Source: Clostridium sp. C2-6-12 (GTDB lineage Bacteria > Bacillota > Clostridia > Clostridiales > Clostridiaceae). From it: a stretch of 64,000 nt of DNA. This document shows, in pieces, positions 47,491-55,166 of the stretch. Made by a program: the position numbers and the translations under genes. Every line of letters starts with the position of its first letter. Position 1 is the first letter of the stretch. The stretch covers positions 35,679 through 99,678 of the forward strand of contig NZ_JAABNP010000022.1 in NCBI RefSeq assembly GCF_009928485.1. The letters run 5' to 3'. The notes beneath the pieces were generated by a model. The model was not told the DNA's origin. It worked only from the letters and a program-made list of their open reading frames with translations, and did no database searches.

Positions 47491-48210
47491 TCACCTCACT
47501 ATTTTTTTAGCTATAAGTAAAAAATATCCTGGTTTACAAAGTGTGAGTTTTTTTTGAAAATCACCACAACTGCTACAGGTTGCAATTTCCCAGAAGACAG
47601 ACATGGAACCATATTTAAAAATTATTTTCACCATAAGCTGCTTAAGCAAATCTGTCCAATCTTCAAAGCATATTATTTCAAAGCCTGAACTTACAACTGC
47701 TTCTTTTAAAACTTTTATATCAAAAAGTCCCCTCATGCAGCTATTAATATTATGCTTTTGGACTTCTTCAATATATTCTGGTCTTCTTGCATAAACATCT
47801 GAAATAATAAAATAACCTTTATCTTCAAGAACTCTATAACTTTCCTCAATGGTCTTCTTAAAATCCTCCATAAGGGACATAGTGCATTCTGCCATAACAC
47901 CTTTAAAAAATCCATCTTTATGAGGCAGTTCTTCTCCTCTTCCAAGTGTTATATTATGGTTCCCATATTTCTCTTTGCCTAGTTCAAGTAGCTTTATAGA
48001 AGGATCAACGCCAAAAGATTCTAAATTATATTCACTTTTAAGCTTTTCTACAGTTACTCCCATTCCACAGCCTACATCAAGAATTTTATCCCCATTTTTA
48101 AAATTACATATCTTTATTGCCCTGTCAGTAAGAAACATTCCTCCTGGTCTTAGAGTATCTCCTGTTACCCCTCTCATATCTTCATTTTCATAGACTGAAC
48201 AACTTCTCAT
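47491..48210 (-). CDS. SAM-dependent methyltransferase (DVU_1556 type)
   Basis: A 239-residue class I methyltransferase: KILDVGCGMGVTVEKLK binds SAM, FGVDPSIKLLELGKEK gives the acidic residue, and GFFKGVMAECTMSLM is motif IV. The C-terminus has CSSCGDFQKK, a cysteine pair unusual for simple methyltransferases. Start overlaps the upstream small redox gene by four bases (ATGA). Its substrate is unknown; within a Moco-enzyme operon with a radical SAM protein, cofactor or metallocentre modification is a reasonable guess. Confidence 0.82.
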   Translation of the reverse strand: MRSCSVYENEDMRGVTGDTLRPGGMFLTDRAIKICNFKNGDKILDVGCGMGVTVEKLKSEYNLESFGVDPSIKLLELGKEKYGNHNITLGRGEELPHKDGFFKGVMAECTMSLMEDFKKTIEESYRVLEDKGYFIISDVYARRPEYIEEVQKHNINSCMRGLFDIKVLKEAVVSSGFEIICFEDWTDLLKQLMVKIIFKYGSMSVFWEIATCSSCGDFQKKLTLCKPGYFLLIAKKIVR

Positions 48211-48416
48211 TTGTCCTCCAAGCTTTTTTCTACTTCCAACATTTGGCCAGCAGCAAGCTCTTCTGTAATAAGTACATTTTTACAAACAGGACACTCTAAT
48301 AATTCTATTTCAAAACTACCTCCAAGGTATTCTGCTTTTACGGGGCCCTCTTCAAGTGGACCACCACACTTTGAACATCTCCATTGACTTTTTTTCATGC
48401 TATTATCTTGCTTCAT
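48207..48416 (-). CDS. Small zinc-ribbon/rubredoxin-like redox protein (DVU_1557 type)
   Basis: About 69 residues, with WRCSKCGGPLEEGPV and ECPVCKNVLITEELA, two CxxC knuckles 27 residues apart. Such a centre can bind zinc or one iron. The C-terminal EELAAGQMLEVEKSLEDK is helical. I prefer ATG 48416, spaced six bases from GGGGGT, over ATG 48422 which touches it. Gene overlaps its downstream neighbour and lies right behind the large flavoprotein gene, so it may pass electrons between that protein and the oxidoreductase. Confidence 0.82.
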   Translation of the reverse strand: MKQDNSMKKSQWRCSKCGGPLEEGPVKAEYLGGSFEIELLECPVCKNVLITEELAAGQMLEVEKSLEDK

Positions 48417-48418
48417 AG

Positions 48419-50695
48419 TCATACCCCCGTTACATTCATTCTGTGGCAGTAGGCATTTATAATGTTAAAGGTATTATCCGGAGCCTTTTCATACTCTACC
48501 CAGAAGGTTACATTTATAAGCCTTCTCCAAGCAAGAATATGCCCATTTTCAGGATTGAAAAAGCTATTTTTAGCTTCCTCTGCATAACCTATTACTTTTT
48601 TAATATCTGATTCAAGAATAAGTTCATCCTCAATTTTATTTTTAAGTTCATCATTAATAATTATTTTTAACTCTTCAAATTCATCTTTTATTTCCATTAC
48701 TTCCCCCCACAGATCTTTAAGCATTTTTTTCTTGAGGTTAAACCTATTAAATCTTCTTTCTGATAAAGTAGGAGTTTTCATTTCTGAAATATCCTCTTCA
48801 TTTTTTCCATATATTAAGTCCAAAATATGATAAGTTTTTTTGCCTCTTAATACAAATAAATCTCTACACATTGCACAATAAGCAAGATAATCATTTTCAG
48901 AATCACGTATTCTATCTTCAGTTACTTCCTTGCTAAATTCCTTATTAGAAAAATAAACAAGACCTCCATAACCACAACATTTTGTAGTTTCTCTTCCAAA
49001 TTCAGGTTCTTCAATTTTATATTCAAGCTTTATAGCAATATTTCTTATACTTTCATGAATACTCTTTTCTTTTCTTGTAGTACAAGCATCATGCACTGCT
49101 AAAATCTTACCATTCCCAAGCTTTGCATCACTTGGAAGACCCTTTTCATCATATATCTCCCAAAGAGATTTTATTTTTATATCACCTAAATTTTCTTTAA
49201 AATAATTAAAACATGTAGAACATGCTATTATAACAATAGGATTTCCTAACATTTGTAGATTTGAACGAATTTTTTTTATACTATTATTAAATTGCTCTTC
49301 TCTTCCTGCCCAATCAGCTGGTGCTCCACAACATCCTAAATATAGCCCCACACCACCCTCAAGCTTTTCCATTAAATAATTATAGGTTTTACTAACTTCT
49401 TCTGAATAACCAGCACTTAACTGACAACCTGGATAAAAAACATATTTACTACTATTTTTACCTGGTTCATGTTTTATTAATTCAAAATATTCACTATTAG
49501 TAAATTCCATATCCTTCAAAGCAAAATCATGTGCTGAAACTGGCATTTTTTCTTTAGAAACCATGCTTCTTCTAGTTTCTTTAATAATGTCTGCCATATT
49601 TATTCCTTCTGGACAAATCTCACCACATAATCCACATTCTAAACATGAATTGATTGTTTTATTTGCATAATGATCTCCAAGAATAATACGTTCATTTTGA
49701 TTAATTGTCCTTATATAGCCTTTTGGATCTAACTTTTCTTTTTGAAGATGAAGACAAACTTTAACACATTTATGACATTCACATTGAACACATCTTGATG
49801 CTTCTTGTACAGCTTCTTCTTTTGTAAAAGTAATATTCTCTGGTTCAATTCTTGGTAAAATAATCTCATTTTCTATCTCAACTTTAAGAATACTTTTATA
49901 AGCTCCCTCTTTGCCTCTAAGTGCAGTTAAAGATTTTTTTTGAACAAATCTATCAATAGATACTGCTGCTATTCTGCCTGTAGATACTGATTGTATTATA
50001 GACTCACTGCCACTTACAATCTTTCCACCTACAAAAACTTTTTCTTTTTCTGTTTGAAGTGTAACTTCATCTACCTTAAAATTGTCCTTCCATATACCTG
50101 TACCAATATAAACTGCATCGTATTCCTTTATGATATTTTGAATATTTCCATCATTTACTTCATAATTTAATTTTAATTCAATTCCTAAATCCTCAAGTTT
50201 AGTAATTTCCTCTTGAATTAATTTTGTTTCTAGTATTTCTTCTGATACTTTTAAAAGTGCTCCTCCTATTTGGGCTTCCTTTTCAAAAATATGAACCTCA
50301 TAACCTTTTTGATTAAGATCCGAAGCACAAGTAATTCCACTTACACCCCCACCAATAATTGCAATTTTCTTATTAACCTTTGGTATAGGAAGTGTCTTTA
50401 TTTTTGCCTTACTCCCATAAATTACTGCTGCCTTTTCAAGTTCATGAATTGAAATTGCTTTACCATCTATATTAGTGACACAAGAAGCTTCACAAGGACG
50501 ATCGCAAACTAATCCAATTACATTAGTAAAGGGCATTCTTTTTTTCAATATTTTATATGCTTCTTCAAAATTTTCTTTTTTAATTTCTCCAATTAATCCT
50601 TTAACATCAACATGTATAGGACACTTAGTATTACATGCAGGAGGGTTATCATTTATACATTTTTCCTGAATTGATAAAAGTCTTTCAAGATCCAT
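48419..50695 (-). CDS. Flavoprotein with Fe-S dicluster and CCG domains (DVU_1558 type)
   Basis: A 758-residue electron-transfer protein. Order: N-terminal dicluster module like GltB-small/NfnB (CNTKCPIHVDVKG, CDRPCEASC); FAD/NAD domain (IAIIGGGVSGITCASDL); a ferredoxin-like pair (CVQCECHKCVKVC and CLECGLCGEICPEG); two CCG cysteine domains as in heterodisulphide reductase HdrB (VFYPGCQLSAGY, LGCCGAPADWAG, VHDACTTRKE, KCCGYGGL, AMCRDLF); then a 100-residue helical tail. It may feed electrons to or from the molybdoenzyme, perhaps with flavin bifurcation, but that is inference. GGTGGTGAT precedes the ATG. Confidence 0.87.
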   Translation of the reverse strand: MDLERLLSIQEKCINDNPPACNTKCPIHVDVKGLIGEIKKENFEEAYKILKKRMPFTNVIGLVCDRPCEASCVTNIDGKAISIHELEKAAVIYGSKAKIKTLPIPKVNKKIAIIGGGVSGITCASDLNQKGYEVHIFEKEAQIGGALLKVSEEILETKLIQEEITKLEDLGIELKLNYEVNDGNIQNIIKEYDAVYIGTGIWKDNFKVDEVTLQTEKEKVFVGGKIVSGSESIIQSVSTGRIAAVSIDRFVQKKSLTALRGKEGAYKSILKVEIENEIILPRIEPENITFTKEEAVQEASRCVQCECHKCVKVCLHLQKEKLDPKGYIRTINQNERIILGDHYANKTINSCLECGLCGEICPEGINMADIIKETRRSMVSKEKMPVSAHDFALKDMEFTNSEYFELIKHEPGKNSSKYVFYPGCQLSAGYSEEVSKTYNYLMEKLEGGVGLYLGCCGAPADWAGREEQFNNSIKKIRSNLQMLGNPIVIIACSTCFNYFKENLGDIKIKSLWEIYDEKGLPSDAKLGNGKILAVHDACTTRKEKSIHESIRNIAIKLEYKIEEPEFGRETTKCCGYGGLVYFSNKEFSKEVTEDRIRDSENDYLAYCAMCRDLFVLRGKKTYHILDLIYGKNEEDISEMKTPTLSERRFNRFNLKKKMLKDLWGEVMEIKDEFEELKIIINDELKNKIEDELILESDIKKVIGYAEEAKNSFFNPENGHILAWRRLINVTFWVEYEKAPDNTFNIINAYCHRMNVTGV

Positions 50696-51057
50696 TCTAT
50701 CACCACCTAGTCAATTAAAAATTGTCAATTAACAGCTAACAATGAAGGATGAAAAGCCTACAGCTTTTCTAGAATTATGTTTTTTTAATTCTGTAAGAAA
50801 AGTGAGTAAGTTCTTAAATTTAGAAAAGTTTCGTATTGTGGCATAGCCACTCTTTTTATTGGTGAATAGTTCCGTATCGTGGCATAGCCACTCTTTTTAT
50901 TGGTGTAGATTTTTTCTTAAACTTTTTTGTAGGCTTTCATCCTAAATTCTTATTATTCTATTGGCTTTGATTATTAATTTAAAACTATATTATAGTAAAT
51001 AACTTTATTATGCTCTGGTTAATGAAGCTATTTTCAATGCATATATTTAATTAGGGC
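50696..51057. repeat. Repeat-bearing gap inside the molybdoenzyme operon
   Basis: 362 bp between the oxidoreductase and flavoprotein genes. It contains a heptamer block with the short palindrome AAAAGC-CTACA-GCTTTT (50706-50769) and two tandem copies of the 41-bp repeat (starts 50828 and 50869). The part from 50920 to 51057 is plain AT-rich sequence in which I see no terminator or gene. Confidence 0.7.
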
Positions 51058-53793
51058 TTATAAATATTTATTTATTTTTTTCAATCCAGCAAGAATTTTT
51101 TCTGGAAGTGCTGGAAGGTGTCTTATTCTAACTCCACAAGCATCATATATTGCATTAATTATAGCTGCATGAGGAGCTGATAATGGCATTTCACCAGTAC
51201 CTGATGCTCCATATGGTCCAAGTGGTCTTGGAGTTTCTAGGTAAAGTAAATTTATATTATCAGTGATATCTTTTATTTGTGGTATACCACAAGCTGTCAT
51301 AGTAGTATGCTTTTTAAGATCCTCAAAGTCTTCGGTTAATGCAAGACCAATACCTTGAGCAAGTCCACCAAGTATTTGACCATCAACCACAAGTTTGTTT
51401 ACAATAACACCCACATCTGAAGCACATGTCAATTTATCAACATGAGCTTTACCAGTATCCACATCCACTTCAACTTCTGCAAGTAAAACTCCATACATAT
51501 AAGTTGGGAATGGATTACCTTGTCCTGTTTCAACACTTGGAGCTGTACATGGTGCAGTCCATTTTCCTTCATATTTTAGAGGCTTATTTTCTGCAACCAT
51601 TTCATCATATGTCCTATAAGTTCCATCTTCTTTTTTCATACCCTCAAGTAAATTTTCACAGGCAACTCTAGTTGCATTTCCTGTAAGAACATTTGAACGA
51701 CTTCCACCTGCTGGCCCACTATTTGGAGTAAAATTCATGTCATTCAATACTAATTTTATGTCACTTGCATTAATTCCTGCTTTTCTTAAGGTTTCATATG
51801 CTATTGCTAAAGTTCCCATATCTGCCCCTTGACCATGATCTTCCCATGAGTTTCCAACTATTGCTCCATCTTTAGTAAGTTCAACCCAAGCTTCTGAAGT
51901 ATCAGGACCATCAAGACCACATCCGTAAATTAAAAGTGATATTCCAGCTCCATATTTCTTGTGAATACTTGATTTATTTCTTTCTATAGCTGCTTGTTTT
52001 GCTGCTTTATAGTAAGGACGAATCATATCAAGCAATTGTGGAAGCACAATTACATCAGGTTCACATCCTGTTGGAGTTGTATCTCCTTCTCTATAAACAT
52101 TATTATATCTGAATTCTAATGGATCAATTCCCATTTTAGCTGCAAGTTCATCAACCAATACTTCTGAAGCAAATAAACTTTGTGGTGAACCATAGCCTCT
52201 AAATGCTGAGCCCCATGCATGATTTGTAGAAACTGTTCTTCCTTGTCCTCTAATATTTTTAATTCCATATCCAGCACCCATAAATTGTGAGCCTCTAGTT
52301 GTTAGTAAATCACCAAATTCACAATATGGACCATGATCAACAGACCAATCTGTTTCTAAAGCTTGAATTTTACCATTTTCATCAGCTCCCATCTTTAAAT
52401 GCATAAAGAATGGTGATCTCTTTCCAGTATAAGTAATTTGTTGATACATACTGAATTCAAGATATACTGGCTTGCCTGTCTCCATAGCAGCAACCCCAAG
52501 TAAAGCTTCTATAGTAGGGCTAAATTTATATCCAAAAGTTCCTCCTGTTGGATTTTGCACTATTGAAATTTTATCCATTGGCATACCAATACCATCTGCA
52601 ATCATAAGTGCATGAAAATGTAGTGCTACGCTCTTTGAATGAATTACTAATTTTCCATCTTCATTAAAATAAGCAAATCCTACATCTGGTTCTATTGGAA
52701 GATGAGGTTGTCTACCTACGTAATAATCATTTTCAACAACATTAGGTAACTTTTCCATTAAAGGAGCAGTATCTTCCCCTTTAACAACTCCTGTTTCAAA
52801 ATAAATGTTAGGTGTTCCAGGATGAATTTCTATTGCATCTTCTGCCATGGCTGCTGGCGCACTCATATATGCAGGCAATTCTTCAATTTCTACAACAACT
52901 TTTTTAGTTGCCTCTTCTGCATGTGTAGGTGTATCTGCTAGTACCATTGCAATTGCGTCACCAAATTGGAATATTTTCTTATCATTTAATATTGGTCTTT
53001 CTAATCCATCACCTTTATTGGATGGGAAAGCTAAACCATTAATTCTATTTGTTCCTTTTACATCCTTATAAGTTAAAACTCTATATACTCCAGGCATTTT
53101 TTCAGCTTCTGAGGTATCAATTGATATAATATTTGCATGAGAAACTGTAGCTTGAACAAGTTTTATATGAAGAGTATCTTCTGGAAGTTTTAATCCAAGA
53201 TCAGCCCCAAAGTCCCAAGTACCTGTTACCTTTGCACATGCAGATGGTCTTATTGCTCCTGTTCCAAGCATACTTGCCCCTACTGAAAGCTTAGGCCATA
53301 GTTGCTCTCTTGTAACTTCTCCCCTCTTAAGTCTAGCTGCTTCCATTACTGCATCTACTAATGGCTGATATCCTGTACATCTACACACATTTCTGTTTTT
53401 TTGGAACCAATCTCTTACTTCTTCTCTTGTAGGATCACTATTTTCATCTAAAAGGGCCTTTGCACTAACTATAAAACCAGGGGTACAAAATCCACATTGT
53501 GCAGCACCATGTATCATCCATGCAAATTGAATATCATGTAAATCATCTTGCGTTCCAACGCCTTCAACAGTTATAATTTCAGCTTCATCAGGCACTCTTT
53601 TCATTTTAGTTATACATGATTTTACAACTTTGCCGTTCATTATTACATTACATGCACCACATTCACCTTTTCCACAACCCACTTTAGTACCAGTAAGAGA
53701 CAGTTGTTTTCTTAAAACATCTGAAAGTGAAGTTTCTGGATTCACAATAATAGTCCTATTAACACCATTAATTTTTAGTACTTTTTTTAACAT
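51058..53793 (-). CDS. mop: Molybdenum-dependent aldehyde oxidoreductase (MOP type)
   Basis: A 911-residue xanthine-oxidase-family enzyme, close in length to the 907-residue Desulfovibrio gigas aldehyde oxidoreductase. Residues 1-160 hold two 2Fe-2S clusters (CGKGECGACNVIMNGKVVKSC in pieces; then CGFCTPG and NVCRCTGYQP). The rest binds the molybdopterin dinucleotide (GGTFGYKF; AFRGYGSPQ; GPAGGSRSNVLTG) and ends with the catalytic Glu in ASGTGEMPLSAPHAA. No FAD domain is present. It oxidises aldehydes to acids, or may run in reverse with low-potential donors. GGGGGAT precedes the ATG; a hairpin separates it from the MoeA-like gene. Confidence 0.94.
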   Translation of the reverse strand: MLKKVLKINGVNRTIIVNPETSLSDVLRKQLSLTGTKVGCGKGECGACNVIMNGKVVKSCITKMKRVPDEAEIITVEGVGTQDDLHDIQFAWMIHGAAQCGFCTPGFIVSAKALLDENSDPTREEVRDWFQKNRNVCRCTGYQPLVDAVMEAARLKRGEVTREQLWPKLSVGASMLGTGAIRPSACAKVTGTWDFGADLGLKLPEDTLHIKLVQATVSHANIISIDTSEAEKMPGVYRVLTYKDVKGTNRINGLAFPSNKGDGLERPILNDKKIFQFGDAIAMVLADTPTHAEEATKKVVVEIEELPAYMSAPAAMAEDAIEIHPGTPNIYFETGVVKGEDTAPLMEKLPNVVENDYYVGRQPHLPIEPDVGFAYFNEDGKLVIHSKSVALHFHALMIADGIGMPMDKISIVQNPTGGTFGYKFSPTIEALLGVAAMETGKPVYLEFSMYQQITYTGKRSPFFMHLKMGADENGKIQALETDWSVDHGPYCEFGDLLTTRGSQFMGAGYGIKNIRGQGRTVSTNHAWGSAFRGYGSPQSLFASEVLVDELAAKMGIDPLEFRYNNVYREGDTTPTGCEPDVIVLPQLLDMIRPYYKAAKQAAIERNKSSIHKKYGAGISLLIYGCGLDGPDTSEAWVELTKDGAIVGNSWEDHGQGADMGTLAIAYETLRKAGINASDIKLVLNDMNFTPNSGPAGGSRSNVLTGNATRVACENLLEGMKKEDGTYRTYDEMVAENKPLKYEGKWTAPCTAPSVETGQGNPFPTYMYGVLLAEVEVDVDTGKAHVDKLTCASDVGVIVNKLVVDGQILGGLAQGIGLALTEDFEDLKKHTTMTACGIPQIKDITDNINLLYLETPRPLGPYGASGTGEMPLSAPHAAIINAIYDACGVRIRHLPALPEKILAGLKKINKYL

Positions 53794-53821
53794 TTGAAAT
53801 CCCCCTTAATTTTTTATTTAA

Positions 53822-53858
53822 AAAGGCATAACCTTAATTAAAGGTCATAACCTAATTA
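53822..53858 (-). other. Stem-loop between MoeA-like and aldehyde oxidoreductase genes
   Basis: Minus strand reads AGG-TTATG-ACCTT-TAATT-AAGGT-TATG-CCTTTTT, a stem with an internal loop followed by five T. It could be a weak terminator or an RNA processing site that sets different levels for the two genes. Confidence 0.4.
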
Positions 53859-54881
53859 TTACCACTTGCCAAAACTACAAGCTGGAAAAATACAAACTTT
53901 ACAATTAAGACATAAGCTACCATGCCCAAGCCTTGTAATGTCTTGCCTTTTTATCCTCTCTCCTGCCATGATTTTAGGAAGTATAAGATCAAATACTGTT
54001 GTTTTGTTATACATTACACATCCCGGAAGTCCAAGAATAGGTATATCATTTTTATATGCAATTAAAAACATTGCTCCTGGAAGCACTGGTGCGCCATAAG
54101 ATATAATCTCAGCTCCCGCTTCCCTTATTCCAGCTGGAGTAACATCATCAGGATCTACTGACATCCCCCCAGTCACAATAATCATTTCTACTCCCACTTC
54201 CAACAACTCGTTTACTGCATCTACAATCATGGTCACATTATCAGAAACGAGAATTTGTTTTATAACTTCACTGCCAACTTCCTCAATTTTATTTCTAATA
54301 ACAGGTCCAAATTTATCTTTTATTCTACCTGTATAAACTTCACTACCGGTTGTAATTATTCCAACTTTCATGGTTTTTAATGGCTCTATCCAAATAATAG
54401 GACCTTCCTCTTTACAAATCTCGTCAATTTGTTCAATTTTTGATTTATCAATAAAAAGAGGTATTATTCTTGTTCCTGCAACAACAGTGCCTTTTTCTAC
54501 TACAATGTCTGTATGTAAGGTGGCAATCATTGCTTCATCTAATACATTAATTTTTTCTAGCGCACTTATATTAACCTTTAGTAAACCTTTACAATTAGCT
54601 AATAAACTTACTTTGCCTTCTGCTGGTTCGCTAAATGCAATTTCTTTACCTGCTGCTACTCTTGCCATCCTTTCTCCAGCTTCGTTTTCATGAAGTATTC
54701 CTTCTTGCATTTCCCAAACATAAATATTTTTTTTACCTATATCCAACATTTTAGGTATATCTGCTTCTGTTATTATATGGCCCTTTTTAAATGCAACTCC
54801 TTTAAATTCTCCTGGAACAATTTTGGTTAAATCATGACACAATACCATACCTACCGCTTCTTCAACTGGAACAGACTTCAT
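53859..54881 (-). CDS. MoeA-like molybdopterin-binding protein with cysteine-rich tail
   Basis: A 340-residue protein. Residues about 1-160 show the first part of a MoeA-like fold (VPVEEAVGMVLCHDLTKIVPGEFKGVAFKKGH in pieces). Residues 165-300 form a MoCF/MPT-binding domain (GIITTGSEVYTGRI, IIVTGGMSVDPDDVTPAGI, LPGAMFLIAY, GLPGCVMYNKTTVFDL). The chain ends with CLNCKVCIFPACSFGKW, a four-cysteine motif not part of standard MoeA, likely a metal or Fe-S site. First gene of the operon, about 100 bp below the sigma-54-type promoter. It probably handles the molybdenum cofactor for the downstream enzyme. Confidence 0.85.
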   Translation of the reverse strand: MKSVPVEEAVGMVLCHDLTKIVPGEFKGVAFKKGHIITEADIPKMLDIGKKNIYVWEMQEGILHENEAGERMARVAAGKEIAFSEPAEGKVSLLANCKGLLKVNISALEKINVLDEAMIATLHTDIVVEKGTVVAGTRIIPLFIDKSKIEQIDEICKEEGPIIWIEPLKTMKVGIITTGSEVYTGRIKDKFGPVIRNKIEEVGSEVIKQILVSDNVTMIVDAVNELLEVGVEMIIVTGGMSVDPDDVTPAGIREAGAEIISYGAPVLPGAMFLIAYKNDIPILGLPGCVMYNKTTVFDLILPKIMAGERIKRQDITRLGHGSLCLNCKVCIFPACSFGKW

Positions 54882-54987
54882 TTAGATTCCTCCTAACTGT
54901 AAACAAATTGTTTATTCAATTTTTAATAATTAGTTGGTTATAGTTAGACATAAGTTTTTTTAATTTTATTTGACTATAATATATTAA

Positions 54988-55030
54988 AAGCAATTTTTAT
55001 GCCAAAACAGTAATGATATAAAAATTGCTT
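54988..55030 (-). terminator. Terminator of the sigma-54 activator gene
   Basis: Stem AAGCAATTTTTAT / ATAAAAATTGCTT with a 17-nt loop followed on the minus strand by TTTTAATATATT. Its downstream arm and part of the loop also read as a -24/-12 promoter (see next entry). Confidence 0.75.
54989..55004 (-). promoter_or_regulatory. Candidate sigma-54 (-24/-12) promoter of the molybdoenzyme operon
   Basis: Minus-strand TGGCATAAAAATTGCT fits the sigma-54 consensus TGGCAC-N5-TTGCW, with GG and GC exactly ten bases apart. Transcription would start near 54978, about 97 bp before the MoeA-like start codon. The adjacent upstream gene encodes a sigma-54 activator. Part of the match is shared with a terminator arm, which lowers certainty. 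Confidence 0.65.
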
Positions 55031-55097
55031 CTTAGTCCTCTATTTACTTAATCTCAATACTAAATTCAAACAACATTTATATTTAAAATATATAAAC

Positions 55098-55166
55098 TGT
55101 TCTATTTCGATACAATTCATCAAACAATTATTGTTCCACTTCGGAACAGTGTTCTATTTTGGAATA
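55098..55166 (-). promoter_or_regulatory. Cluster of candidate activator-binding palindromes
   Basis: TGTTCC-ACTTC-GGAACA (55132-55148) is a perfect 6+5+6 palindrome. TGTTCT-ATTTT-GGAATA (55150-55166) and TGTTCT-ATTTC-GATACA (55098-55114) are imperfect copies. They lie 95-160 bp upstream of the candidate sigma-54 promoter, the usual enhancer distance; the first two are within the last codons of the activator gene. Confidence 0.6.

Noticed and set aside
53794..53858. Second -24/-12 promoter directly before the aldehyde oxidoreductase gene
   Set aside because: No GG-N10-GC arrangement is found; the visible structure there is only a stem-loop.
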